Below, piece after piece: positions 1 through 8,394 of a stretch of DNA of 35,192 bases. A program made the position numbers and the translations under genes. The notes beneath the pieces were generated by a model that was not told the DNA's origin, did not search any database, and saw only the letters and a list, made by a program, of their open reading frames with translations. Location: the NCBI GenBank assembly GCA_944385675.1, contig CALWYD010000080.1, forward strand, positions 1-35,192. Reading direction: 5' to 3'. The first letter of the stretch is position 1. Each line of letters begins with the position of its first letter. The stretch is from an uncultured Oscillospiraceae bacterium (GTDB lineage Bacteria > Bacillota > Clostridia > Oscillospirales > Oscillospiraceae).

Positions 1-1926
1 GTCAACGTACAGTCCATGGCCTTCGGCAACATGGGCGATGACTGCGGCACCGGTGTCGCCTTCACCCGTAACCCTGCTACCGGCGAAAAGAAGCTGATGG
101 GTGAGTTCCTTACCAACGCCCAGGGCGAGGACGTAGTGGCCGGCGTGCGCACCCCCATGCCCATTCAGGAGATGGCCGAGAAGTTCCCCGAGGCCTTCAA
201 GCAGTTTGAGCAGGTGTGTCAGACCCTGGAGAACCACTACCGCGACATGCAGGACATGGAGTTCACCGTGGAGAACGGCAAGCTCTATATGCTCCAGACC
301 CGCAACGGCAAGCGTACCGCTGCCGCCGCCTTGAAGATCGCCTGCGACCTGGTGGACGAGGGTATGATCTCTGAGCAAGAGGCTGTGGCCATGATCGATC
401 CCCGCAATCTGGACACCCTGCTCCACCCCCAGTTTGACCCCGCCGCTTTGAAGAAGGCCACCCCCGTGGCCAATGCCCTGCCCGCCTCCCCCGGCGCCGC
501 CTGTGGCAAGATCGTCTTTACCGCCGATGACGCTAAGGAGTGGGCTCAGCGGGGTGAGAAAGTAATTCTGGTCCGTCTGGAGACCAGCCCCGAGGACATC
601 GAGGGCATGGTCGCTTCTCAGGGCATCCTCACCGTTCGGGGCGGCATGACCTCCCACGCCGCCGTGGTTGCCCGCGGCATGGGCACCTGCTGTGTCTCCG
701 GCTGCGGTGCCATCAAGATGGACGAGGCCAACAAGCAGTTTGAGCTCTCCGGCAAGGTTTACCACGAGGGCGACTGGCTCAGCCTGGACGGCTCTACCGG
801 TAACATTTACGGTGAGGCCATCCCCACTGTGGACGCCTCCATCTCCGGCGAATTCGGCCGCATCATGGCTTGGGCGGACAAGTACCGCCAGATGAAGGTG
901 CGCACCAACGCCGACAACCCCCGGGATACTGCCCAGGCTGTGAAGTTTGGCGCCGAGGGCATCGGCCTGTGCCGTACTGAGCACATGTTCTTTGAAGCCG
1001 ACCGTATCCCCGCCATCCGGGAGATGATCTGTTCTGACACTCTGGAGCAGCGGGAGAAGGCCCTGGCTAAGCTGGAGCCCATGCAGCAGGGCGACTTTGA
1101 GGCCATGTACGAAGCCCTGGAGGGCCGGCCCATGACCATCCGTTTCCTGGATCCCCCGCTGCACGAGTTCGTTCCCACTGAGGAGGCTGACATTGAGCAG
1201 CTGGCCAAGGACATGGGTAAGACCGTGGCCGACATCAAGGCGATCATTGCCTCCCTGCATGAGTTCAACCCCATGATGGGCCACCGCGGCTGCCGTCTGG
1301 ACGTCACCTATCCCGAGATTGCCGCTATGCAGACCCGCGCCATCATTAAGGCCGCTTTGAATGTCCAGGCCCGTCACCCCGACTGGAACATGGTGCCTGA
1401 GATCATGATCCCCCTGGTGGGCGAAGTAAAGGAGCTGGCTTTTGTCAAGCGCATCGTGGTAGAAACTGCGGATAAGCTCATCAAGGACGCCGGATCCAAC
1501 ATGACCTATCACGTAGGCACCATGATTGAGATTCCCCGCGCTGCCCTCACCGCCGATGAGATTGCCAAGGAGGCTGAGTTCTTCTCCTTCGGTACCAACG
1601 ACCTGACTCAGATGACCTTCGGCTTCTCCCGCGATGACGCCGGCAAGTTCCTGGATGCCTACTACACCAACAAGATCTATGAGAGCGATCCCTTTGCCCG
1701 TCTGGATCAGCAGGGTGTGGGCCGGCTGGTGGAAATGGCTTGCCGGCTGGGCCGTCAGACACGCCCCGACCTGAAGTTGGGCATCTGCGGCGAACACGGC
1801 GGCGACCCCTCCTCCGTGGAGTTCTGCCACAACACCGGGTTGGACTATGTCTCCTGCTCCCCCTTCCGTGTGCCCATCGCCCGTCTGGCTGCCGCACAGG
1901 CCGCCATCAAGAACCCCAGAAAGTAA
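1..1926 (+). CDS. ppdK: Pyruvate, phosphate dikinase, C-terminal part (5' truncated by window edge)
   Basis: Catalyses reversible ATP + Pi + pyruvate to AMP + PPi + PEP in the cytosol, linking glycolysis and gluconeogenesis in anaerobes. The frame is open from base 1, so the start lies outside the window; 641 codons are visible of a family length near 875. Visible parts are the end of the ATP-grasp domain (TRNPATGEKK, LQTRNGKRTA), the swivelling phosphohistidine domain (GGMTSHAAVVARG, phospho-His at visible residue 219), and the PEP/pyruvate TIM barrel (GLCRTEHMFF, GTMIEIPRAAL, FSFGTNDLTQM, and GICGEHGGDPSS with the catalytic Cys at visible residue 596). All expected catalytic residues in this part are present. 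The gene ends at a strong bidirectional terminator and converges on a LysR gene. Identification is firm. Confidence 0.97.
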   Translation, partial: VNVQSMAFGNMGDDCGTGVAFTRNPATGEKKLMGEFLTNAQGEDVVAGVRTPMPIQEMAEKFPEAFKQFEQVCQTLENHYRDMQDMEFTVENGKLYMLQTRNGKRTAAAALKIACDLVDEGMISEQEAVAMIDPRNLDTLLHPQFDPAALKKATPVANALPASPGAACGKIVFTADDAKEWAQRGEKVILVRLETSPEDIEGMVASQGILTVRGGMTSHAAVVARGMGTCCVSGCGAIKMDEANKQFELSGKVYHEGDWLSLDGSTGNIYGEAIPTVDASISGEFGRIMAWADKYRQMKVRTNADNPRDTAQAVKFGAEGIGLCRTEHMFFEADRIPAIREMICSDTLEQREKALAKLEPMQQGDFEAMYEALEGRPMTIRFLDPPLHEFVPTEEADIEQLAKDMGKTVADIKAIIASLHEFNPMMGHRGCRLDVTYPEIAAMQTRAIIKAALNVQARHPDWNMVPEIMIPLVGEVKELAFVKRIVVETADKLIKDAGSNMTYHVGTMIEIPRAALTADEIAKEAEFFSFGTNDLTQMTFGFSRDDAGKFLDAYYTNKIYESDPFARLDQQGVGRLVEMACRLGRQTRPDLKLGICGEHGGDPSSVEFCHNTGLDYVSCSPFRVPIARLAAAQAAIKNPRK

Positions 1927-1950
1927 GCTTCTTGAGGCATATAACTAATC

Positions 1951-1990
1951 AAAATACCGCCCCAGCTCATACGAGCCGGGGCGGTATTTT
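1951..1990. terminator. Bidirectional intrinsic terminator between ppdK and the LysR gene
   Basis: The arms AAAATACCGCCCC (1951-1963) and GGGGCGGTATTTT (1978-1990) pair perfectly. An inner GCTC/GAGC stem with an ATAC loop extends the hairpin after one A/C mismatch. The A-tract on the left and T-tract on the right let it work for both convergent genes. Confidence 0.93.
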
Positions 1991-2002
1991 GTGGTTTTAG
2001 GC

Positions 2003-2890
2003 TTAATTTACCCACTCCTTTGCAAACCGCACAATGGCGTCTACCAAAGGGGACACATTGTCCCGCCGCCAGGAAATGCCCACCTCTTTGATAATTGGCT
2101 CTTTGATTTTCAGCTCCACCACACCCTCCACTGAGTGGTGACGAAACTCCTCTGTAGGTAGGAAGGCAACCCCTAAGCCACTTTGTACCATATACAATCC
2201 TGTAGTTGGATTTTCCGAACGACAGACAATACAGGGTTCAAATCCCGCCTCCCGGCAGGCACGCAGGCACAGCTCTGAAGCCACCTGCCCGCTTTGATGA
2301 AAAATAAAATGTTCATCCTTTAAGGCAATCAGGGGGACACACCTTTTGTTGGCCAGCGGGTGAAGCTTGGGCACCGCCAGAGAATACCGATCCTCCCCCA
2401 ATTTTTGAAATTGAAGGTGGGCAGGCAGGCGGCCCATGGGGCAATTCATCAGTGCCGCGTCTAAGGTTCGTTCAATCAACTGCTCAATCAGATGATGTGT
2501 ACCCGTCTGGACAATATTGACAGAAATATCTGGGTAAGTACAGCAAAACGCAGACAGCAGCCCTCCAAAATTAATGCACTGCAGGCTGGTAATAATGCCC
2601 AGATTCAATGTTCCCCGCTTTACCCCGGCATAATTGGCCATCTCCGCTTGCAGCGCATCGGCCCGTTGAATAATTTCCCGGGCCCGATAAATAAATTCAC
2701 GTCCTGCTTCCGTCAGCTTTACTTTACGAGAATTCCGGTTAAAAAGTGCCACACCCAGCTCGGCCTCTAGCTTGGATACCTGTTGGGACAGTGCAGGCTG
2801 ACCAATATGGCACGCCTGGGCGGCCAGAGAAAAGTTCTCATATTCTGCAACTGCCAATACATACCGCATGGTATAAAGTTCCATACTCAT
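2003..2890 (-). CDS. LysR-family transcriptional regulator
   Basis: A 295-residue DNA-binding regulator of usual LysR length. Residues 1-65 form the winged helix-turn-helix (FSLAAQACHIGQPALSQQVS, then LEAELGVALFNRNSRKV); about 90-295 form the periplasmic-binding-like effector domain. The first ATG is preceded by AAAAGGA at 5 nt spacing. It is transcribed divergently from the GltS-family symporter and the catabolic operon behind it, the classic layout in which a LysR protein controls the neighbouring operon and itself from the shared intergenic region. Its effector is therefore likely the substrate or an intermediate of that operon (inference). The exact effector cannot be read from sequence. 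Confidence 0.93.
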   Translation of the reverse strand: MSMELYTMRYVLAVAEYENFSLAAQACHIGQPALSQQVSKLEAELGVALFNRNSRKVKLTEAGREFIYRAREIIQRADALQAEMANYAGVKRGTLNLGIITSLQCINFGGLLSAFCCTYPDISVNIVQTGTHHLIEQLIERTLDAALMNCPMGRLPAHLQFQKLGEDRYSLAVPKLHPLANKRCVPLIALKDEHFIFHQSGQVASELCLRACREAGFEPCIVCRSENPTTGLYMVQSGLGVAFLPTEEFRHHSVEGVVELKIKEPIIKEVGISWRRDNVSPLVDAIVRFAKEWVN

Positions 2891-2990
2891 CCAGTCCTTT
2901 TCGGGAATTTATACAAAAACCATGTGCACCATTGTGCAGAATTATCTTATTTGACCATTTTATTCCCTTTTCTCTGCTGTCTTTTCTTTT

Positions 2991-3019
2991 ACTATCCCCT
3001 CATTTTTTTCATTTGTCAA
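2991..3019 (-). promoter_or_regulatory. Probable promoter of the LysR gene
   Basis: On the minus strand a perfect -35 TTGACA (3019-3014) is followed after 17 nt by GATAGT (2996-2991), a 4/6 match to the -10 consensus. It lies about 100 nt upstream of the start codon. Confidence 0.55.
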
Positions 3020-3074
3020 TGGTTTCTTGCTCATACTATTATTTTTTCTAATTGTTCGCGCCTTCAAAAGGAAT

Positions 3075-3104
3075 TTGACTTTTCCCGTCTCTTCTAGTTA
3101 TTTT
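3075..3104 (+). promoter_or_regulatory. Probable promoter of the gltS-racemase operon
   Basis: TTGACT (3075-3080) is followed after 18 nt by TATTTT (3099-3104). The -10 is weak, as is common for LysR-activated promoters. It is the best plus-strand candidate in the intergenic region. Confidence 0.45.
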
Positions 3105-3279
3105 AAACCAGAAACGCAATGCGGTTTTGCCATGCAGAAATTGCCGCTGTAGGGCAGGAAAGTTTGCATCTGCGTGAAAAAGAGCACCGGTGTCCCGAAG
3201 GAAGCATGCCTCTAGCGCCCCGCAATCAGTTCAAACCTTAATTTTCTGTGTGAACGGGTAAAAGAAAGGAGATTGCATC

Positions 3280-4617
3280 ATGACAGTCGCATCCATTTAC
3301 GAGGACCTAGTAATATTTGGTCTGCTCTTGCTGGCTGGCTTTGCCATCCGGGAAATTGTCAAACCCATCCAGAAGCTCTACCTGCCCGCCTCACTTGTGG
3401 GCGGCGCAATCGGCCTTATCCTGGGACCTCAGGTACTGGGCCTCATGTCTATGCCGGAAAGCTTCTCCAGCTTTTCCGGTACTCTGATCAACCTGATGCT
3501 GACCGGCATCGTTTTCGGCGTTGTAGTCAACAAAGAAAAAATCACCAGCTATTTGGATTACAGCTTTGCCAACCAGAGCGTCTACGGCATGCAGATGACG
3601 TTGGGGCCTGTTCTGGGTCTTCTGCTGGCAAGTATCTGGCCCACTCTCCCCGAAAGCTGGGGCATTATGGGTTTATACGCCTTCCACGGCGGTCACGGCA
3701 CCGCGGCTACTGCCGGCGCTCTGTTCGAGGAGCTGGGCGTTCCCGATAATCAGACTGCCGGCGCAGTCCTGGCCACCATTGGTCTGATTGTGGCCATGAC
3801 CATCGGCATGGCAATGGTCAACTTCGGCATCCGTAAGGGCTGGGCCAAGTATGTTAAGGAGCCCAAGGCCCAGCCTGCCTGGGCACTGGGCGGCATCCTT
3901 CCCGAAGAAAAGCGCACTTCCATCGGTTCCACTGTCACCAGCCCTCTGGGTGTCAACCACCTGGCGCTGCAGTTGTCCTGGCTGTTTCTGTCCTATTTCG
4001 TGGGCAAGGTTCTGATTCAGGCTCTGGTAAAGGTATGGCCCGTTGCCTCCAATATCCCCAGCATGCTGTACGGCATTCTCGGTTCCATGATCGTATGGCC
4101 CCTGCTGCAGAAGCTGAAACTGAGCCGCTATGTGGATAAGAAAGCCATCAGCCAGCTGTGCTCCCTGTGCATGGAAATCATCGTACTTACCGTGGTTGCC
4201 ACCCTGAATCTGAAGTTCCTGGCTGCCAATGTGGTTCCCATTTTGATCTACTCCGTTATCATTGTCGCCATGACCCTCTTCATGTCCTTCTACCTTCCCT
4301 ACCGCTTTGCCAAGGACGAATGGTTTGAGAAAGGCTGCATGATTTTCGGTCATACCACCGGCACCGGCGCCACAGGCTTCGCCCTGCTGCGTGCCGTAGA
4401 TCCCGAGTCCCAGTCCTCTGTGGGTGACGCTCATGGCGTGTACTCCGCTTTGTCCTGCTGGCAGAATGCCCTGCCCGCTATCGTACCAATTTGGATGATG
4501 TCCGGCATTACCCTCACCGTTGGGGTAGGCGGCGCAATGCTGGTACTCTGCTTGCTTGTAGGATTCGTCTTCTTTGCTCGCAAAAAGGCCAAGAAGCAGT
4601 ACGCCGCCAAAGACTAA
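3280..4617 (+). CDS. gltS: GltS (ESS) family sodium:carboxylate/glutamate symporter
   Basis: An integral membrane importer of the glutamate:sodium symporter family, 445 residues with about ten or more hydrophobic segments. Family signatures are the early LPASLVGGAIGLILGP motif, AFHGGHGTAATAG near residue 130 and FGHTTGTGATGFALL near residue 355, the two inverted-repeat substrate/sodium sites. It has a good AAAGGAG ribosome site 8 nt before the ATG and a Lys-rich C-terminus. It is the first gene of an operon with sugar-type enzymes (kinase, aldolase, transketolase) and a racemase-family enzyme. Family membership is clear. The substrate may be another carboxylate or sugar-acid-like compound rather than glutamate; that is inference from context only. 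Confidence 0.9.
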   Translation: MTVASIYEDLVIFGLLLLAGFAIREIVKPIQKLYLPASLVGGAIGLILGPQVLGLMSMPESFSSFSGTLINLMLTGIVFGVVVNKEKITSYLDYSFANQSVYGMQMTLGPVLGLLLASIWPTLPESWGIMGLYAFHGGHGTAATAGALFEELGVPDNQTAGAVLATIGLIVAMTIGMAMVNFGIRKGWAKYVKEPKAQPAWALGGILPEEKRTSIGSTVTSPLGVNHLALQLSWLFLSYFVGKVLIQALVKVWPVASNIPSMLYGILGSMIVWPLLQKLKLSRYVDKKAISQLCSLCMEIIVLTVVATLNLKFLAANVVPILIYSVIIVAMTLFMSFYLPYRFAKDEWFEKGCMIFGHTTGTGATGFALLRAVDPESQSSVGDAHGVYSALSCWQNALPAIVPIWMMSGITLTVGVGGAMLVLCLLVGFVFFARKKAKKQYAAKD

Positions 4618-4692
4618 CTTGCACTTTACCTCTGGGGCGGCTCCCCGCTACCTCCACTGAAATTTCGTAACATCTCTGGGAGGGAACCCACT

Positions 4693-5667
4693 ATGACCTA
4701 TGATATTCTCTGTGCAGGACTTGCCACCTATGACACGATCCTCTCTCCGATCCCGGAGACCCTTATGGAAGCCGACGGCGTCATGGCTGAAAACGTGTTT
4801 ACCGGAAGCGGGGGCGATGCAGTCAATACAGCCATCAGCCTGGCTAAGCTGGGGATTCGTGTCTGCGTATCCGGTTGTGTGGGCAAAGACTCTTTTGCCG
4901 ACATCATCCAAGGAGATTTGGAGCGGGCAGGCGCTTCTGCCGCCGGCCTTGTCCGGGATCCATCCCTCTTTACCAACGCTCCGGTGGTTCTGGTCACTCC
5001 TTCCGGTGAACGGCATATCATACGTACCGCCAAGGGGGGAAATCGTTTCTTTTGCGCAGAACACATCTCCAGGGAGCTGTTGGCCACCTCCCGCCATCTT
5101 CATATTGCCAGCATCAACATGCTTCCAAAACTGGACGGCCAGCCTTTAGCCAAGCTGTTCCAAACTGCCCACGAGATGGGCCTGACCACTTCAATGGACG
5201 CCTCCTTTGATAAGGAGGGTCTGTGGATGAAGCGGATTGAACATGTCCTCCCAAACTGCGATATTTTTATTCCCAGTTTTCAGGAGGCGGTCCGGTATGC
5301 GGGTTCTGAGGATTTGGAAGAAATCACCCGCTGTTTTTCCAGCTATCATTTGAACTATTTCGGGGTAAAGCTGGGGAGCAAGGGCGTCTATGTAACTGAT
5401 TTCCATACCAAGTATTTTCTTCCCAGCTTCTATCAGGGGAAGCCTGTGGATACTACCGGAGCCGGAGATGCCTTTTTTGCCGGCTTCCTGGCTGGGTACA
5501 TCAAGGGACTGGATCTCCGCTCCTGCGCCGCACTGGGCAGCGCCCAGTCGGCATCTGTTATCCGGTCTGTGGGCGCCAACCGAACTGCAGGCACCTGGGA
5601 AGAGGCAATGCACCGCCTGCAGGAAAACGGCTATGCGCTTTTTACAACCAAAGGAGAACCGGTATGA
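4693..5667 (+). CDS. PfkB/ribokinase-family carbohydrate kinase
   Basis: A cytosolic ATP-dependent sugar kinase of 324 residues, normal for the family. It shows the N-terminal substrate-site glycines (FTGSGGDAVNTAISLAKLG, residues 37-55) and the C-terminal signature DTTGAGDAFFAGF with catalytic Asp259 and the anion-hole GAGD. GGGAGGG lies just upstream of the ATG. It follows the symporter by 75 nt with no convincing terminator and overlaps the aldolase by 4 nt (ATGA), so it is co-translated with it. It presumably phosphorylates the sugar or sugar-acid that the aldolase or transketolase then splits. The exact substrate is unknown; a fructose- or ketose-type substrate is the default expectation. 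Confidence 0.9.
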   Translation: MTYDILCAGLATYDTILSPIPETLMEADGVMAENVFTGSGGDAVNTAISLAKLGIRVCVSGCVGKDSFADIIQGDLERAGASAAGLVRDPSLFTNAPVVLVTPSGERHIIRTAKGGNRFFCAEHISRELLATSRHLHIASINMLPKLDGQPLAKLFQTAHEMGLTTSMDASFDKEGLWMKRIEHVLPNCDIFIPSFQEAVRYAGSEDLEEITRCFSSYHLNYFGVKLGSKGVYVTDFHTKYFLPSFYQGKPVDTTGAGDAFFAGFLAGYIKGLDLRSCAALGSAQSASVIRSVGANRTAGTWEEAMHRLQENGYALFTTKGEPV

Positions 5668-6530
5668 AATTATCAAACTGCAAACACATGTTGGCACAAG
5701 CGGTGGAAGGCCGCTACGCGGTACCACAATTTAATATCAATGGGCTTGAATGGTGCAAGGGGGTCTTGGAGGTCTGCCAAGAGCTGCGTTCCCCCGTTAT
5801 TTTAGGCACCGCTATGGCCGCAGTAAAATCCATGGGCGGCTACAGGACGGTTGTCAATCTGGTCAACGGGCTGATGGATGACCTGGGTATCACAGTTCCT
5901 GTGGCGCTGCACCTGGATCACGGAAGCTATGATGCATGCCTGACTTGCTTGGACGCGGGCTATTCCTCAGTCATGTTTGACGGTTCCAAGTATCCCTTTG
6001 CAGAAAATTTAGCTAAAACCTGTGAGCTGGTTGCCCTGTGCAATGCCAAGGATGTCTCTGTAGAGGCTGAGGTGGGGACCATCGGTTCCACCAGCAGCGG
6101 CAGTGTCAATGTGGGTGAATGCGCAGACCCATTGGAGTGCGGAGAGATGGCCAAGACAGGCATCACCATGCTGGCCGCTGGGATCGGCAATATCCACGGT
6201 GTCTATCCCGACAACTGGGCCGGTCTGAACTGGGAAGTCCTGGCGGCCATTAAAGCGCAAATTGGAACGCTCCCCCTGACCCTTCACGGAGGAAGCGGTA
6301 TTCCGGGTGAGATGCTCAGCCGCGCGATTGCACAGGGCGTAGGCAAGATCAACATCAACACAGAGTGTCAGATCGCTTTCATGGCCGGCGCCCGGGAGTA
6401 TTTCCGGACCGGCAGGGACAAAGCGGAAAAGGGATACTTTGTACGCAACCTGGTGGAAACGGGCGTCAATGCCATGAAGCCTGTGCTCCGGGAAAAAATT
6501 CAGCTGTTCTGCTGCGAGGGAAAGGGATAA
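5664..6530 (+). CDS. Class II (zinc) ketose-bisphosphate aldolase family protein
   Basis: A 288-residue class II aldolase of the FbaA/GatY/IolJ group. Visible are LHLDHGSYD (catalytic Asp85, zinc ligand His86), VEAEVGTIGS (Glu134/136), GNIHGVYP (zinc ligand His179), LTLHGGSGIP (zinc ligand His208) and GKININTECQIAF (phosphate/potassium site). The full catalytic set is intact, so it should cleave a phosphorylated ketose to DHAP and an aldehyde. It starts inside the stop of the kinase gene (ATGA overlap), pairing it with that kinase as successive steps. Distinguishing fructose-, tagatose- or 5-keto-gluconate-type substrates is not possible from sequence alone. Confidence 0.9.
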   Translation: MKLSNCKHMLAQAVEGRYAVPQFNINGLEWCKGVLEVCQELRSPVILGTAMAAVKSMGGYRTVVNLVNGLMDDLGITVPVALHLDHGSYDACLTCLDAGYSSVMFDGSKYPFAENLAKTCELVALCNAKDVSVEAEVGTIGSTSSGSVNVGECADPLECGEMAKTGITMLAAGIGNIHGVYPDNWAGLNWEVLAAIKAQIGTLPLTLHGGSGIPGEMLSRAIAQGVGKININTECQIAFMAGAREYFRTGRDKAEKGYFVRNLVETGVNAMKPVLREKIQLFCCEGKG

Positions 6531-6586
6531 CCATACCCCAACCAGAACGGATCGCAAACATGTCTACTATGAAAGAAGGGATCTTT

Positions 6587-7432
6587 TTGAATCACTTCTA
6601 TTTTACAGAAGCTGACGTCCATCGGCTGGAGCAGCAGGCGCTGCAAATTCGTCAAGATATTATCTCCATGATCTATTCCGCCAAAGCCGGCCATCCAGGG
6701 GGCTCTCTTTCAGCTGTGGAAATGGTCACCGCGCTATATTTCCATGTGATGAATATCGACCCGGCCAACCCCCACTGGGCTGACCGGGATCGGTTCATCC
6801 TCTCCAAAGGCCATGCCTGTCCCGTTTTATATGCGGCATTGGCCCGACGCGGCTTTTTCGACCCCGCCGCTTTACATACCCTGCGCCAGTACCACTCCAT
6901 TTTGCAGGGTCACCCCGATATGAACAAGGTTCCCGGCGTAGATATGAGCTCCGGTTCTTTGGGGCAAGGACTGTCCGTAGGGGTAGGTATGGCCCTGAGC
7001 GCCATATTAAATAAGCAGGACTACACAACCTACGTGATGCTGGGAGACGGAGAAATTCAGGAGGGCATGGTGTGGGAAGCGGCCATGGCCGCCGCCCACC
7101 ATAATCTGAAGAATCTTGTGGCTATTGTGGACTGTAATGGCCTTCAGATTAACGGCTGGACCAACGATATTATGGCTGTGGAACCCATTGCCGACAAATG
7201 GCGTGCCTTCGGCTGGCGTGCGGTAGAGGTCAACGGACACGACATACGCGATGTGCTCTTCGCCCTCCACACTGCCAAAACCATGCGCCATCCCACTGTC
7301 ATTCTTATGCGCACGGTCAAGGGCAAGGGCGTCTCTTACATGGAGGACAACTCCAAGTGGCACGGCACCGCCCCCAGTGAGGAACAGTTGGTGGAGGCAA
7401 TCAGCGAAATCAAAGAAAGTGGTGTGGTATGA
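6587..7432 (+). CDS. Transketolase, N-terminal (thiamine-binding) subunit
   Basis: The first half of a split transketolase. It carries IRQDIISMIYSAKAGHPGG, the thiamine-diphosphate/magnesium motif beginning GDGEIQEGMVWEA and ending with NG, and CSK-type pocket residues (FILSKGHACP). The frame is open upstream. I place the start at TTG 6587, preceded by AGAAGGG at 6 nt, giving an N-terminus like that of other split transketolases. ATG 6560 or 6569 would add 6-9 residues but lack a good ribosome site. The gene overlaps the C-terminal subunit by 4 nt. Split transketolases in small catabolic operons are often specialised: the apulose-4-phosphate transketolase of apiose breakdown is a known example. 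A dedicated, non-housekeeping role is therefore plausible. Confidence 0.9.
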   Translation: MNHFYFTEADVHRLEQQALQIRQDIISMIYSAKAGHPGGSLSAVEMVTALYFHVMNIDPANPHWADRDRFILSKGHACPVLYAALARRGFFDPAALHTLRQYHSILQGHPDMNKVPGVDMSSGSLGQGLSVGVGMALSAILNKQDYTTYVMLGDGEIQEGMVWEAAMAAAHHNLKNLVAIVDCNGLQINGWTNDIMAVEPIADKWRAFGWRAVEVNGHDIRDVLFALHTAKTMRHPTVILMRTVKGKGVSYMEDNSKWHGTAPSEEQLVEAISEIKESGVV

Positions 7433-8394
7433 TGGCTGAGCCGCTGGCAACCCGCATGGCTTTCGGTCATGAATTAATGGAAATTGCAAAATATGATACA
7501 AGCTTTGTGGTCTGCAATGCGGATACAAAGACCTGCGGCCTGGAAAAATTCGGCCAGTATTTCCCCCATCGGGAATTTTCTTTCGGCATTGCAGAACAAA
7601 ATCTGGTGGGCAGCGCGGCCGGACTTGCCGCCTGCGGACACAAAGTGTTTCTTTCCACCTTTGCCGTATTCGCCTCTATGCGTGCCTGTGAGCAGGTACG
7701 CACCTTCGTCTGCTACCCAAATCTGAACGTCACTATAATCGGAACCCACGCGGGGCTCCAGGTAGGCGGAGACGGTGCAACCCATTCGGCCATTGAGGAC
7801 GTGTCCATCATGCGCTCCTTCCCCAATATGACGGTGGTTCAGCCCGCCGATGCCGTATCTGCAAAGGCTCTGGCCCACGCCGCTGTCAGTTTTCGAGGGC
7901 CCCTATACATTCGGCTTCACCGCAATCCTGTGGCCGATATATATGACCCTCAGCGCTATAAGTTCGAGCTGGGAAAGGCCAACACTGTGGTGGAATATGG
8001 AACAGATCTGACCATGATTGTTTCCGGCATTCTGCTGAAAAAGGCTTTAGACGCTGCCGCCGCTTTAAAGTCCCAGGGGATCGGTGCCCGGGTGCTGGAC
8101 ATGGCCACCATTAAACCCTTGGACCGCCAGTCGGTCATTCAGGCTGCCGAAGAGACCGGCGCTATTATGACCATTGAAGATCACACAGTCCTGGGCGGCC
8201 TGGGCAGTGCGGTGGCTGAAGTGGTGGTTCAGAACTGTCCTGTGCCTATGGAACTCGTGGGAATCCAGGATAGGTTTGGAGAATCCGGCGATCCCGAACT
8301 GCTTTACCGGGATCACGGGATGGATCTGACCTCCATCATCACAAAAGCGCAGGCTTTAGTCGCACGAAAATCAGGAAGGAGCGGCCAAAAATGA
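7429..8394 (+). CDS. Transketolase, C-terminal (pyrimidine-binding) subunit
   Basis: The second half of the split transketolase, 321 residues. It has the pyrimidine-binding domain with the catalytic Glu (FSFGIAEQNLVGSAAGLAA), the glycine-rich GGDGATHSAIEDVSIMRS segment, and a C-terminal transketolase domain (DMATIKPLD, EDHTVLGGLGSAVAE). It starts within the end of the N-terminal subunit gene (ATGATG/TGA overlap), as expected for two subunits made in equal amounts. It in turn overlaps the racemase gene by 4 nt. The complex would transfer a two-carbon ketol unit between sugar phosphates in the cytosol. Confidence 0.92.
   Translation: MMAEPLATRMAFGHELMEIAKYDTSFVVCNADTKTCGLEKFGQYFPHREFSFGIAEQNLVGSAAGLAACGHKVFLSTFAVFASMRACEQVRTFVCYPNLNVTIIGTHAGLQVGGDGATHSAIEDVSIMRSFPNMTVVQPADAVSAKALAHAAVSFRGPLYIRLHRNPVADIYDPQRYKFELGKANTVVEYGTDLTMIVSGILLKKALDAAAALKSQGIGARVLDMATIKPLDRQSVIQAAEETGAIMTIEDHTVLGGLGSAVAEVVVQNCPVPMELVGIQDRFGESGDPELLYRDHGMDLTSIITKAQALVARKSGRSGQK

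Larger units (their letters stand above)
2891..3279. promoter_or_regulatory. Divergent regulatory region between the LysR gene and the gltS operon
   Basis: A 389-nt AT-rich intergenic region holding the two divergent promoters listed separately. About 160 nt of leader (3104-3264) lie between the proposed gltS promoter and its ribosome binding site AAAGGAG (3265-3271). The leader contains short GC-rich complementary pieces, but I recognise no riboswitch class. A LysR operator is expected here; I cannot fix its position with confidence. Confidence 0.6.

Noticed and set aside
3673-4434. A 253-codon minus-strand frame opposite the gltS-family gene
   Set aside because: Gly/His/Gln-rich antisense artefact without ribosome site; the sense frame is a clear transporter.
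4632-4646. GGGG...CCCC pairing between the gltS-family gene and the kinase as a terminator
   Set aside because: Only about 4 bp and no T-tract, so the operon is read as continuous.
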